This document shows positions 22,907-28,936 of a DNA stretch of 64,000 nucleotides, in pieces (within the stretch, counting starts at the first letter, position 1; every line of letters starts with the position of its first letter). The notes under the pieces were generated by a model. It was given only the letters and a program-made list of their open reading frames with translations. It did not search any database and had not been told where the DNA came from. A program made the translations under genes and the position numbers. The stretch is from a virus. The stretch spans positions 62,001 through 126,000 of the IMG/VR virus record IMGVR_UViG_3300024262_000015; one strand, given 5' to 3'.

Positions 22907-23976
22907 GCAAGCTTATTTATCTAGATGCAAATGCCCACGTCCCCATGAATAAGCAGGCCATCAAAGCTTATTGTGAATATCATGAGTCTATGGACGGTCA
23001 TGGTCATCCACTTTCAATGACTACTCCTGGTATTGGGGCCTCAATTAAACTGGAAGAAGCTCGTGAAAATATAGCTAACTGTATTGGTAGCGAAGAGGCA
23101 GGAAACGTTGTATTTACTTTTAACTGCACTCAAGCATGTGAATGGGCTATCAAAATCTTAGCTGATAATTGTCCTGTAACCTTTATTTCTGAGGGTGAAC
23201 ATTCTGCTGTTACTATGGCCTATAGAAAGTGGATAGGAGAGCCAAAATTTATAACTGAATATGTAGAAAACCATGATGGCTATAAAGACGCTGGCCTTGG
23301 GTGCATAAGAGTTCAAAACGAAACGGGATTAATTTATCCTGATTTAATCCACATGCCTTCCAAGTTATTATTTTGTGATATGAGTCAAGCTTTGGGCAAA
23401 ATAAATGTAGATGTTACAGGATTAGATATTGCCGCTTTCGGAGGTCATAAATTTGGTGGAACTAACTTAGGTTTCCTTTATTTTAAGGATCCTTCTTTAT
23501 GTGAAGAACTTAATTCTGGGTCTAGATATTTCCTTGATGCTCCTGGTACACCTAATGTGGCGGCTGCTGTAGCTACTTCTGTTGCTCTTATGGATGCGAT
23601 TCGAACTTTAGATGAACGCACCGAAAAAATGCGACAATTCCAAACTACTATTGAAGATTATTTTCAAAATAAAAACATTACAGTGGTTCATAAAGACAAG
23701 CCTCGTTCCCCCAATACTACTTTTATACACCTTCCTCACGCAATAAACCTTATCCATTCATTGTCTCAAAAGGGAATATTTGTAGGACTTGGCTCAGCAT
23801 GCGGTGCTCTACATGAAGGGTTAAGTCCTTTTATGAAATACTCTGGATATAATAATTCTTCTTCTCAAGACTTTATGAGGATAAGTCAATTTGGAGAATA
23901 TGGTATTGAGGAAGCCAAGCTGTTTATAGACCAATTTGATAAAAGCTTTGAAGAAGTTTTTCATAAGCCAGCATGA
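22903..23976 (+). CDS. Cysteine desulfurase-like PLP enzyme (NifS/IscS/DndA type)
   Basis: 357 aa. Class V aminotransferase fold signatures in order: YLDANA (6-11), His100 in SEGEHSAV, QNETG (138-142), Asp159 and Gln162 in CDMSQALGK, the PLP lysine Lys183 in GGHKFGG, and a Cys300 in GLGSACGAL where cysteine desulfurases carry their persulfide cysteine. The enzyme would release sulfur from cysteine for thio-modification of tRNA or DNA, or for Fe-S clusters. The TQACE segment (76-80) replaces the usual ATES-N signature. The gene overlaps both neighbours by 4 bases. No DndCDE or SspBCD partner is visible nearby. Confidence 0.87.
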   Translation: MSKLIYLDANAHVPMNKQAIKAYCEYHESMDGHGHPLSMTTPGIGASIKLEEARENIANCIGSEEAGNVVFTFNCTQACEWAIKILADNCPVTFISEGEHSAVTMAYRKWIGEPKFITEYVENHDGYKDAGLGCIRVQNETGLIYPDLIHMPSKLLFCDMSQALGKINVDVTGLDIAAFGGHKFGGTNLGFLYFKDPSLCEELNSGSRYFLDAPGTPNVAAAVATSVALMDAIRTLDERTEKMRQFQTTIEDYFQNKNITVVHKDKPRSPNTTFIHLPHAINLIHSLSQKGIFVGLGSACGALHEGLSPFMKYSGYNNSSSQDFMRISQFGEYGIEEAKLFIDQFDKSFEEVFHKPA

Positions 23977-24293
23977 AAAAGCCGAAGAAAATAAAATGTG
24001 AAATTTGTGGTTTAAAACAGCCTAAAGCCTTGCACTTGCATCATCTGACAGAACGGGTTGAGGCTAACTGTACCAACCACCCTTTAAACCTTCTGGTAGC
24101 CTGTGGTTCTTGTCACAGCTTAATTCATCAAAAAATTATCGAGGTTATAGGTATATGGCCTAGCTCTAACCCCACAAACGGGCGTACTGTCGTTTTCAAG
24201 AAGGAGGGGAGGTGTAACATACCAGAACTTGAAAACGTCTCACCACCTCATATATCCCAAGCACCAAGGATGAAAATTTATGGGAAAACGTAA
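23973..24293 (+). CDS. HNH nuclease
   Basis: 106 aa overlapping the desulfurase-like gene by 4 bases. CEIC (residues 9-12), LHLHHLTERV, then HPLNLLVACGSCHSLIHQ form a complete zinc-ribbon HNH motif: the HH pair, Asn in PLNL, the second CxxC and the final His. The C-terminal 40 residues are Pro-rich. It overlaps the start of the next gene too. It may be a simple homing-type insertion, or part of the cassette; the tight coupling favours co-expression with the lipase and desulfurase. Confidence 0.87.
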   Translation: MKKPKKIKCEICGLKQPKALHLHHLTERVEANCTNHPLNLLVACGSCHSLIHQKIIEVIGIWPSSNPTNGRTVVFKKEGRCNIPELENVSPPHISQAPRMKIYGKT

Positions 24294-24600
24294 TCCTAAG
24301 AAGTTAAATAAAAACAGAGTTCAATCAGAACCAGAAACTCGTGCTCAGCTTTATGAGATGATTCGGCTTTGGGGTGGAGATCCTAAAGAGGCAGAAATCA
24401 TTATCACAAAATATGAAAAAGCAATGCAAAAATCCAGAGACCCTGTAGAACAAAAACAAATAGCCTATATGGGGCTTTTGGAGCTTCACAAACACTATGG
24501 AATCCGTAGCGCTTTGGTAGGGGACGGCATTGTTTTAGCTGAAGCTCGTGAAGGCTGGACTGATCCTTTTGAAAATGAACGTAAAATTAAGCCTGTATAA
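24280..24600 (+). CDS. Small helical hypothetical protein
   Basis: 106 aa from ATG 24280, which lies inside the end of the HNH gene (14-base overlap). Basic N-terminus (GKRNPKKLNKNR), then helices with KEAEIIITKYEKAM and a tail ending EGWTDPFENERK. Last gene of the overlapping four-gene cassette. Family not recognised. Confidence 0.7.
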   Translation: MGKRNPKKLNKNRVQSEPETRAQLYEMIRLWGGDPKEAEIIITKYEKAMQKSRDPVEQKQIAYMGLLELHKHYGIRSALVGDGIVLAEAREGWTDPFENERKIKPV

Positions 24601-24637
24601 TCTCTCCGACTAAAGAGCAATATCACAGCATTTATGC

Positions 24638-24880
24638 GTGAAACAAAAATTCATTGGCACAGTAGTCTGGTTTGATAAAGGACCAAACTACGGATTTATA
24701 GACGGCCCAGGAGGTGAAGCGGGCCAGGATGTATTCGTACACTGGAGTGATATTCAGATGGAAGGCTTTAAGATTCTCAAAAAGGGTCAAAGGGTTGAGT
24801 ATTTTATTGGAGAAAATAACCAGGGTAAACCTAAAGCAATAGAGGTAGAAGTTGTGGAAGAAGCCGATAAAGAGACCTGA
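24638..24880 (+). CDS. Cold-shock domain protein
   Basis: 80 aa starting at GTG 24638. The cold-shock fold is clear: GTVVWFDKGPNYGFI (residues 7-21, including RNP1) and QDVFVHWSDI (30-39, RNP2), then KGQRVEYFI and an acidic tail. Such proteins bind single-stranded RNA or DNA; a virus-encoded one may melt structured late mRNA. TTTATGC directly precedes the GTG; there is no SD. The end overlaps the next gene. Confidence 0.93.
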   Translation: MKQKFIGTVVWFDKGPNYGFIDGPGGEAGQDVFVHWSDIQMEGFKILKKGQRVEYFIGENNQGKPKAIEVEVVEEADKET

Positions 24881-25295
24881 GTTTTGGATAACTAACATTT
24901 CTCAGAGACTCAATGTATCTATAGATGACCTAGGAATTCGTTTGAATCCCTTACAGAGCATAGATTTATTCTCAGGTCGATACCCTTTAATAACTGGTGA
25001 AGATATTAAAAATTCTGCTATAGCCGGCTCAATATATAAAAAGAGTAAATATATAAAAATTAGAGTAGAGCAGCCGCCAAAACTTATTCCTCCAGGCATT
25101 TATGTTTCAGATAAGCCCCGACAATATGATCTCAAAAACCTTACCCCCAATGCTCCTAAAAAAGAGTATGAGGAACTTGATGGCTTAGATAATTCTACAG
25201 ATACACAATGGGCGGCAGATGAAGCAGAAATGGCCGAAGCTGACCGGACCGCTGGATTATCTCCTAAAGCAACTAGTGAAAAAGAAAAAGAATAA
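24852..25295 (+). CDS. Hypothetical protein with acidic tail
   Basis: 147 aa. The frame opens within the end of the cold-shock gene; I accept TTG 24852 because no ATG or GTG follows early in frame. The N-terminal 85 residues look like one small domain, WITNISQRLNVSIDDLGIRL followed by NPLQSIDLF; the C-terminal part is disordered and acidic (EMAEADR, then EKEKE). I think similar domains occur in other large phages, but I do not know a function. The start is uncertain. Confidence 0.6.
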   Translation: MWKKPIKRPEFWITNISQRLNVSIDDLGIRLNPLQSIDLFSGRYPLITGEDIKNSAIAGSIYKKSKYIKIRVEQPPKLIPPGIYVSDKPRQYDLKNLTPNAPKKEYEELDGLDNSTDTQWAADEAEMAEADRTAGLSPKATSEKEKE

Positions 25296-25338
25296 TCACC
25301 ACCCTTATTCTCCAGGCATTTAAAATCATTTAAATAGT

Positions 25339-25674
25339 ATGACTACTTCTATGTTTGCCAACCCAGGCCAAACGGTTACATTAACTGTTCAAACTGTTGA
25401 TGGTTATGGAGAAAGAGCTAATGTCGCTGCCCTTCCTAGAATAATGAGCGTTTTGTATCCTAGTCTCTCCCCGGTCTTAGGGTATCCACAAAACATGTCC
25501 AATGTTCAAACAGGGCTCTATGCTCATCAACTCACTCTTCCTACAGGGCCAGTTTCTTTAGGAACCTTTGTTGTTAGCACACGCTATGTAGCTTTGAATG
25601 GCAGTATTGTTTGGGACACTTTTCTTATTCAAGTAGCTCTCCCATTTGGAAATAGTTCGCTTTCCCCTTGCTAG
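25339..25674 (+). CDS. Small beta-sandwich virion protein
   Basis: 111 aa, Thr/Val/Ser/Pro-rich, with almost no Lys. Pattern GQTVTLTVQTVDGYGERA, TGLYAHQLTLP and LGTFVVSTRY is typical of an Ig-like or fibronectin-like domain on a phage surface protein. The start ATG 25339 has no SD but is preceded by TTTAAATAG ending one base upstream. The 26185 protein begins with a similar domain. Confidence 0.72.
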   Translation: MTTSMFANPGQTVTLTVQTVDGYGERANVAALPRIMSVLYPSLSPVLGYPQNMSNVQTGLYAHQLTLPTGPVSLGTFVVSTRYVALNGSIVWDTFLIQVALPFGNSSLSPC

Positions 25675-25680
25675 GACCCC

Positions 25681-26151
25681 ATGAAACACGATCTTAAAGC
25701 TCAAATTGATTTGGTTTGGAAAAAGGTGGCCGCAGAACCTAAGCCTGTTGTTCCCAACCTTCCTACCCGAAGCCCAGATGACCCAAACCCTAAAGTAAGA
25801 CAAAAACTAATAGAATACAAAAAAATACTCGGCCTAGCTCACGAAAATGTAGATGTGCTAGAAAAACTTTTGCCACTAATTAAAGACGATAGGGAGCGTA
25901 AATACCGAGAAGACAATTCTTTAAGATCCGCTAAAGATAGAGTTAAGCTTTATAAACAATTTGTAGACCTGCTTCCTCAATTTAAACTATTTGAGGATAA
26001 ATCTATTGAAACAGAACTGGATGATATCAATCCTAATTTAGCAGAATTATACACTACTGCTAATCCTACAACTCTAAGAACCAATTTACGAGTTGAAATA
26101 CAAATGAATAAACAAAGAATTGTAGATATTACATTAGGCCGAAGCGATTAA
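25681..26151 (+). CDS. Helical hypothetical protein
   Basis: 156 aa from ATG 25681, six bases after the previous stop. All-helical and highly charged, with VLEKLLPLIKDDRERKYRE and FVDLLPQFKLFEDK; a Pro-rich segment near residues 20-35. Located between two structural genes of the same strand. Family not recognised. Confidence 0.7.
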   Translation: MKHDLKAQIDLVWKKVAAEPKPVVPNLPTRSPDDPNPKVRQKLIEYKKILGLAHENVDVLEKLLPLIKDDRERKYREDNSLRSAKDRVKLYKQFVDLLPQFKLFEDKSIETELDDINPNLAELYTTANPTTLRTNLRVEIQMNKQRIVDITLGRSD

Positions 26152-26170
26152 ACTTCTCTTCGCATACATT

Positions 26171-26184
26171 CATATATTAGTGTT
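26171..26184 (+). promoter_or_regulatory. Candidate short-leader late promoter element
   Basis: CATATATTAG at 26171-26180, four bases before ATG 26185, with no SD. Good example of the recurring element: a -10-like box placed so that transcription would begin at or near the start codon. Confidence 0.4.
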
Positions 26185-27132
26185 ATGGCTATTGTCTGCC
26201 CCCCAATCATACCTCCTCAACCAGAAATAGTAATCCCGACCCGAATTGTTCCAAGAAGTGAAATAGCTCAGCCGGGAGATGCTATCGTTCTTTGCATGGA
26301 GTTTCGTGGACCCAATGGAGAACTAACCAATCTAGACGAGGTTCCTTCTATTGATATTGTTGAGCCTAATGGAAGAGTACGCACAAGCCAAAGCAAAGGC
26401 ATTTACCAACAGGGTACAGGAAAATATGCTTTTAATTTTGAAGTTGGGATAGCTCCAGATCTGGGTGTGTGGACCGATATTTGGAAAGGTATTATTAATG
26501 GGTTTGAGGTCTTTGGGTCTGGAAACTTTGTAGTAGCCACCTCTCAAATGCCCGCTCTTAACACAGATGGGTATAAACATTTAGGCGATGATCCGGGTTT
26601 TGACTACTCTCAAAATGCTATCTGTAATATAAATAGCTTAATTCAAATGCTTAGGGCTCGTTTAAGAAGCTCTGGAAAACGCCCTACTCACGATGAATAT
26701 GGCAACACTATCTTTGAAAATTGTGACATTTTTACTGTAGAAGAAATGGTAACCTTCCTGTGTACGTCTCTTGAACACTTTAATGCAGAGCCAACCTTCA
26801 CGTTTTTTAGCTTTGAAGATACCCCAATTGTTCAAAACTTTGGCTCAGTCTTAGTTCAGGGCGCTACTGTTTTTGCTTTAGGCGCTCAAGCTCTAGTAGA
26901 AAAAGGCAGAGAGCTAAACATTACTGATAACGGAATTAGCTTTACTCCACCTCAAGTATCTGATTTATTAAATACTCAATACTCCACCGAAATGACGCAG
27001 TGGATTGAAATGGTGCAGCGCGTCAAGAGAAATATGAAACCGAATCCTCTGGGGCTTGGTACATTCAGACCTCTTTCCGCTGCACCTCAAGTATTACGTT
27101 TACGCTGGCTTCGAGCTAGGCGGATCTTTTAA
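26185..27132 (+). CDS. Virion structural protein, Ig-like domain plus helical domain
   Basis: 315 aa. Residues about 20-115 form a beta-sandwich (GDAIVLCMEFRGPNGE, SIDIVEPNGRV, GTGKYAFNFEV). The C-terminal 190 residues are helical, with INSLIQMLRARL, EEMVTFLCTSLEHFN and TQWIEMVQRVKRNMKPNPLG. A mixed layout like this suggests a neck or connector protein with a surface domain. It contains FTVEEMV and FENCDI, which I cannot match to a named family. The start lacks an SD. Confidence 0.75.
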   Translation: MAIVCPPIIPPQPEIVIPTRIVPRSEIAQPGDAIVLCMEFRGPNGELTNLDEVPSIDIVEPNGRVRTSQSKGIYQQGTGKYAFNFEVGIAPDLGVWTDIWKGIINGFEVFGSGNFVVATSQMPALNTDGYKHLGDDPGFDYSQNAICNINSLIQMLRARLRSSGKRPTHDEYGNTIFENCDIFTVEEMVTFLCTSLEHFNAEPTFTFFSFEDTPIVQNFGSVLVQGATVFALGAQALVEKGRELNITDNGISFTPPQVSDLLNTQYSTEMTQWIEMVQRVKRNMKPNPLGLGTFRPLSAAPQVLRLRWLRARRIF

Positions 27133-27143
27133 GGCTTGGAAAA

Positions 27144-27290
27144 ATGACAGACCAAGAAATCGAAGAATTAATTTAAGAGCATAAGAGGTTAGATAGGCGG
27201 GATGAAAAACGAACCTTCATCTTATATATGATTGCCATGGGTATCATCCTTACATCCTGTGTCATTTCGTTTGTTTGTATCTTATTATAG
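27144..27290 (+). pseudogene. Small membrane protein gene interrupted by an in-frame ochre codon
   Basis: The frame from ATG 27144 reads MTDQEIEELI, then TAA (27174-27176), then EHKRLDRRDEKR and a clear membrane helix (FILYMIAMGIILTSCVISF) before TAG at 27290. Without the TAA it would be a normal 48-residue single-pass protein filling the gap between two genes. No good start codon lies between the TAA and the helix. Either a recent nonsense mutation or readthrough; other genes here use TAA as a normal stop. Confidence 0.55.
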
Positions 27291-27299
27291 GGCTCTTTT

Positions 27300-27306
27300 C
27301 ATATAG
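27300..27306 (+). promoter_or_regulatory. Candidate short-leader late promoter element
   Basis: CATATAG, then TTTT and ATG 27311; no SD. It also supports choosing ATG 27311 as the start of the following gene. Confidence 0.35.
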
Positions 27307-27310
27307 TTTT

Positions 27311-27826
27311 ATGTCACTGCAAAAAGAGTACTCAAAACTTCTTAGCAAGATAGCTAAATTAGAAGCACAAGCCCAAAGAATAAAATTAGCTTCCGATTTT
27401 AGAACTGAAGAAGACCGCAAAAGTTACGAGCGATTTAAAGCCAAAGAGGACTATATTAATTCTAAAGTAAAGAAAGAGGATTTTTCTGAAGTCGAGGAAT
27501 GGCTTTCAAGCTCGGACTCAGACTTGAGAGCAGCGGCCTTTTACAATGTGCCTAAAGAAATAGTTCTAGATCTAGTGGACTTAAAAGATCTCGTCACCGA
27601 TCCCAACCCTGATATTAGGCGGGCTGCAGCAGAAAATTTCTTTAAAGAAATTGGAGCAGACTCTGAACTTATGGAGATTGTTTTAGATGAAGAAGGTTAT
27701 GGAATGCTTAGAGCACTAGGGTCAAAAGACTTTGCGTTTGATATTCTTGGCCCTTATAAAGACCACCCTGAAGTAAGAAAAGAATTAGAGTCATTTAGAA
27801 ATCCGCCTGAAGGTTTTTGGGACTAA
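27311..27826 (+). CDS. HEAT-like repeat protein
   Basis: 171 aa from ATG 27311; the frame extends upstream to 27275 but that would begin inside the preceding gene. N-terminal coiled coil (KEYSKLLSKIAKLEAQAQR), then HEAT-like repeats: SSDSDLRAAAFYNVPKE, DPNPDIRRAAAENF and GMLRALGSKD. Such repeats mediate protein binding. The same repeat type occurs in the 4446/4675 pair, so the two loci may be paralogous. Exact partner unknown. Confidence 0.75.
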   Translation: MSLQKEYSKLLSKIAKLEAQAQRIKLASDFRTEEDRKSYERFKAKEDYINSKVKKEDFSEVEEWLSSSDSDLRAAAFYNVPKEIVLDLVDLKDLVTDPNPDIRRAAAENFFKEIGADSELMEIVLDEEGYGMLRALGSKDFAFDILGPYKDHPEVRKELESFRNPPEGFWD

Positions 27827-27946
27827 GACTCTCTTTGCAAGAACAGCCAAGCATCCCCGACAATATAGTTCTCCCTTTTCCAAGAATACTGTATTCGCAT
27901 GACGTTTACATTGGGAGCATTGGGGGCGCAGGAGAACGGGATCCAT
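27791..27946 (-). CDS. Small zinc-ribbon protein on reverse strand
   Basis: A 51-aa reverse-strand frame that occupies the otherwise gene-free 27827-27946 and overlaps the end of the HEAT-like gene. It reads MDPVLLRPQCSQCKRH and later GELYCRGC: two CxxC pairs 17 residues apart with RP directly before the first, the pattern of small phage zinc ribbons. No clear SD is visible on that strand. The cysteine pattern and the fit to the gap make it credible, but expression is unproven. Confidence 0.45.
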   Translation of the reverse strand: MDPVLLRPQCSQCKRHANTVFLEKGELYCRGCLAVLAKRVLVPKTFRRISK

Positions 27947-27981
27947 AAAAGAGCAGGATAGCACCGGTCAGCTTATATTCT

Positions 27982-27989
27982 CATATAAG
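27982..27989 (+). promoter_or_regulatory. Candidate short-leader late promoter element
   Basis: CATATAAG, then ATTC and ATG 27994; no SD. Another member of the recurring series. Confidence 0.35.
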
Positions 27990-27993
27990 ATTC

Positions 27994-28173
27994 ATGGACC
28001 TTAAAAAAATTGGCGATGCGGTAATGTTATGTTGTGGAAGGAAGCGTTGTCCTATCCTCACCAAATCTAAAGACGGTAGTTATGATCTTACTGATGATTT
28101 TGGTGGGAAGGTAAAGCTAAGCAGGGAACAGCTTTTATTAATTAGTGATGCTATAATTCAGTTAGATGATTGA
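27994..28173 (+). CDS. Small Cys-containing hypothetical protein (59 aa)
   Basis: A short gene: MDLKKIGDAVMLCCGRKRCP at the N-terminus, then a small beta-hairpin-like DGSYDLTDDFGGKVKLS and a helix EQLLLISDAI. The CCGRKRC cluster may bind metal. The stop (28171-28173) overlaps the start of the next gene at 28166, which supports it as a real, coupled gene. It starts directly downstream of a CATATAAG element. Function not recognised. Confidence 0.7.
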   Translation: MDLKKIGDAVMLCCGRKRCPILTKSKDGSYDLTDDFGGKVKLSREQLLLISDAIIQLDD

Positions 28174-28456
28174 ACTGCTTGCTTGCCTTGGTTTAATGTG
28201 GATTCTTAAATACGGAACCATTTTAGACACTCCCAGAAATATTATTAAATCCAAAAGCAAATTTTTAACTGAACTTTTGAATTGCAGTTTATGTTTAGGG
28301 TTTTGGTGTGGGGTTCTAATCACCCTTCCCCTTTGCCTTTATTCATTTACCATACAATATCTTTTGTTGCCATTAGCTTCGTCAGCAGTTTGTTGGTCAC
28401 TGGATTCGGTAGTTGAGCTTATTCATGTAGCTACTAATAAAATTGAAAAATTATAA
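28166..28456 (+). CDS. Small membrane protein, DUF1360-like
   Basis: 96 aa overlapping the previous gene by 8 bases. Central motif NCSLCLGFWCGVLI matches the C-x-x-C-x-G-F-W pattern of the small phage and bacterial membrane family DUF1360, as I recall it. Two or three hydrophobic helices (about 5-18, 44-65 and 69-85). The family has no established function. It probably acts in the host membrane. Confidence 0.7.
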   Translation: MIELLACLGLMWILKYGTILDTPRNIIKSKSKFLTELLNCSLCLGFWCGVLITLPLCLYSFTIQYLLLPLASSAVCWSLDSVVELIHVATNKIEKL

Positions 28457-28487
28457 CTCAGCCAAAAATAAAAGATATTCATAAACC

Positions 28488-28497
28488 CATATGATAG
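28488..28497 (+). promoter_or_regulatory. Candidate short-leader late promoter element
   Basis: CATATGATAG ending one base before GTG 28499; no SD. Supports the GTG start of the next gene. Confidence 0.35.
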
Positions 28498-28498
28498 T

Positions 28499-28930
28499 GT
28501 GGGCTTTCTTGACCAAACATTAAAAGTTTTTTCAGCTAAACTTAGAGTTCCCCAATTATTTATTGAAGGAACAGAAAAATTTAGTATTACCAATTCCTCC
28601 GTTTATCAGCGTGTAGGATTTGTACAACCTTATAAATATAACCAAATTATAATTAGAACACCTGGGCTTTATTTAGTCGAGGTATGCTTTGCTTTTGCAC
28701 CAACCGACTTTCCTCCTGAATTTCCCGGCTACTCTATCTTTGCACAAATGCCTGGACAAAAGGCTATTGTTGTAAGCTCTGGATCAGTGTCTACCAATAC
28801 TTCTCCCGATACAATTACCGTGTCTAAAAGCTTACAAATCCGAAAATCTACTGTTCTTTCTTTTCAATTCACTACCCAATTTGCTGGACGCTTGACTGAG
28901 GGTTCGGGATTCACCTTAATTTTAACTTAG
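28499..28930 (+). CDS. Small beta-rich virion protein
   Basis: 143 aa from GTG 28499. Hydrophobic beta strands alternate with Ser/Thr/Pro turns (YNQIIIRTPGLYLVEVCFAF, GQKAIVVSSGSVS). It looks like a jelly-roll-type domain of the kind found in tail fibre tips. It lies six bases before the 802-aa fibre gene and is probably co-expressed with it. The specific role is inferred from shape and context. Confidence 0.7.
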   Translation: MGFLDQTLKVFSAKLRVPQLFIEGTEKFSITNSSVYQRVGFVQPYKYNQIIIRTPGLYLVEVCFAFAPTDFPPEFPGYSIFAQMPGQKAIVVSSGSVSTNTSPDTITVSKSLQIRKSTVLSFQFTTQFAGRLTEGSGFTLILT

Positions 28931-28936
28931 GATCAA

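Noticed and set aside
22903-23976. Complete DNA phosphorothioation (Dnd or Ssp) system
   Set aside because: Only the desulfurase-like gene is present; no DndC/SspD-type ATPase, DndD or DndE-like gene is visible in the window, so I call only the enzyme.
27174-27176. Alternative genetic code (recoded TAA)
   Set aside because: TAA, TAG and TGA all terminate well-supported genes in this window, so the TAA in the small membrane gene is not evidence for reassignment.
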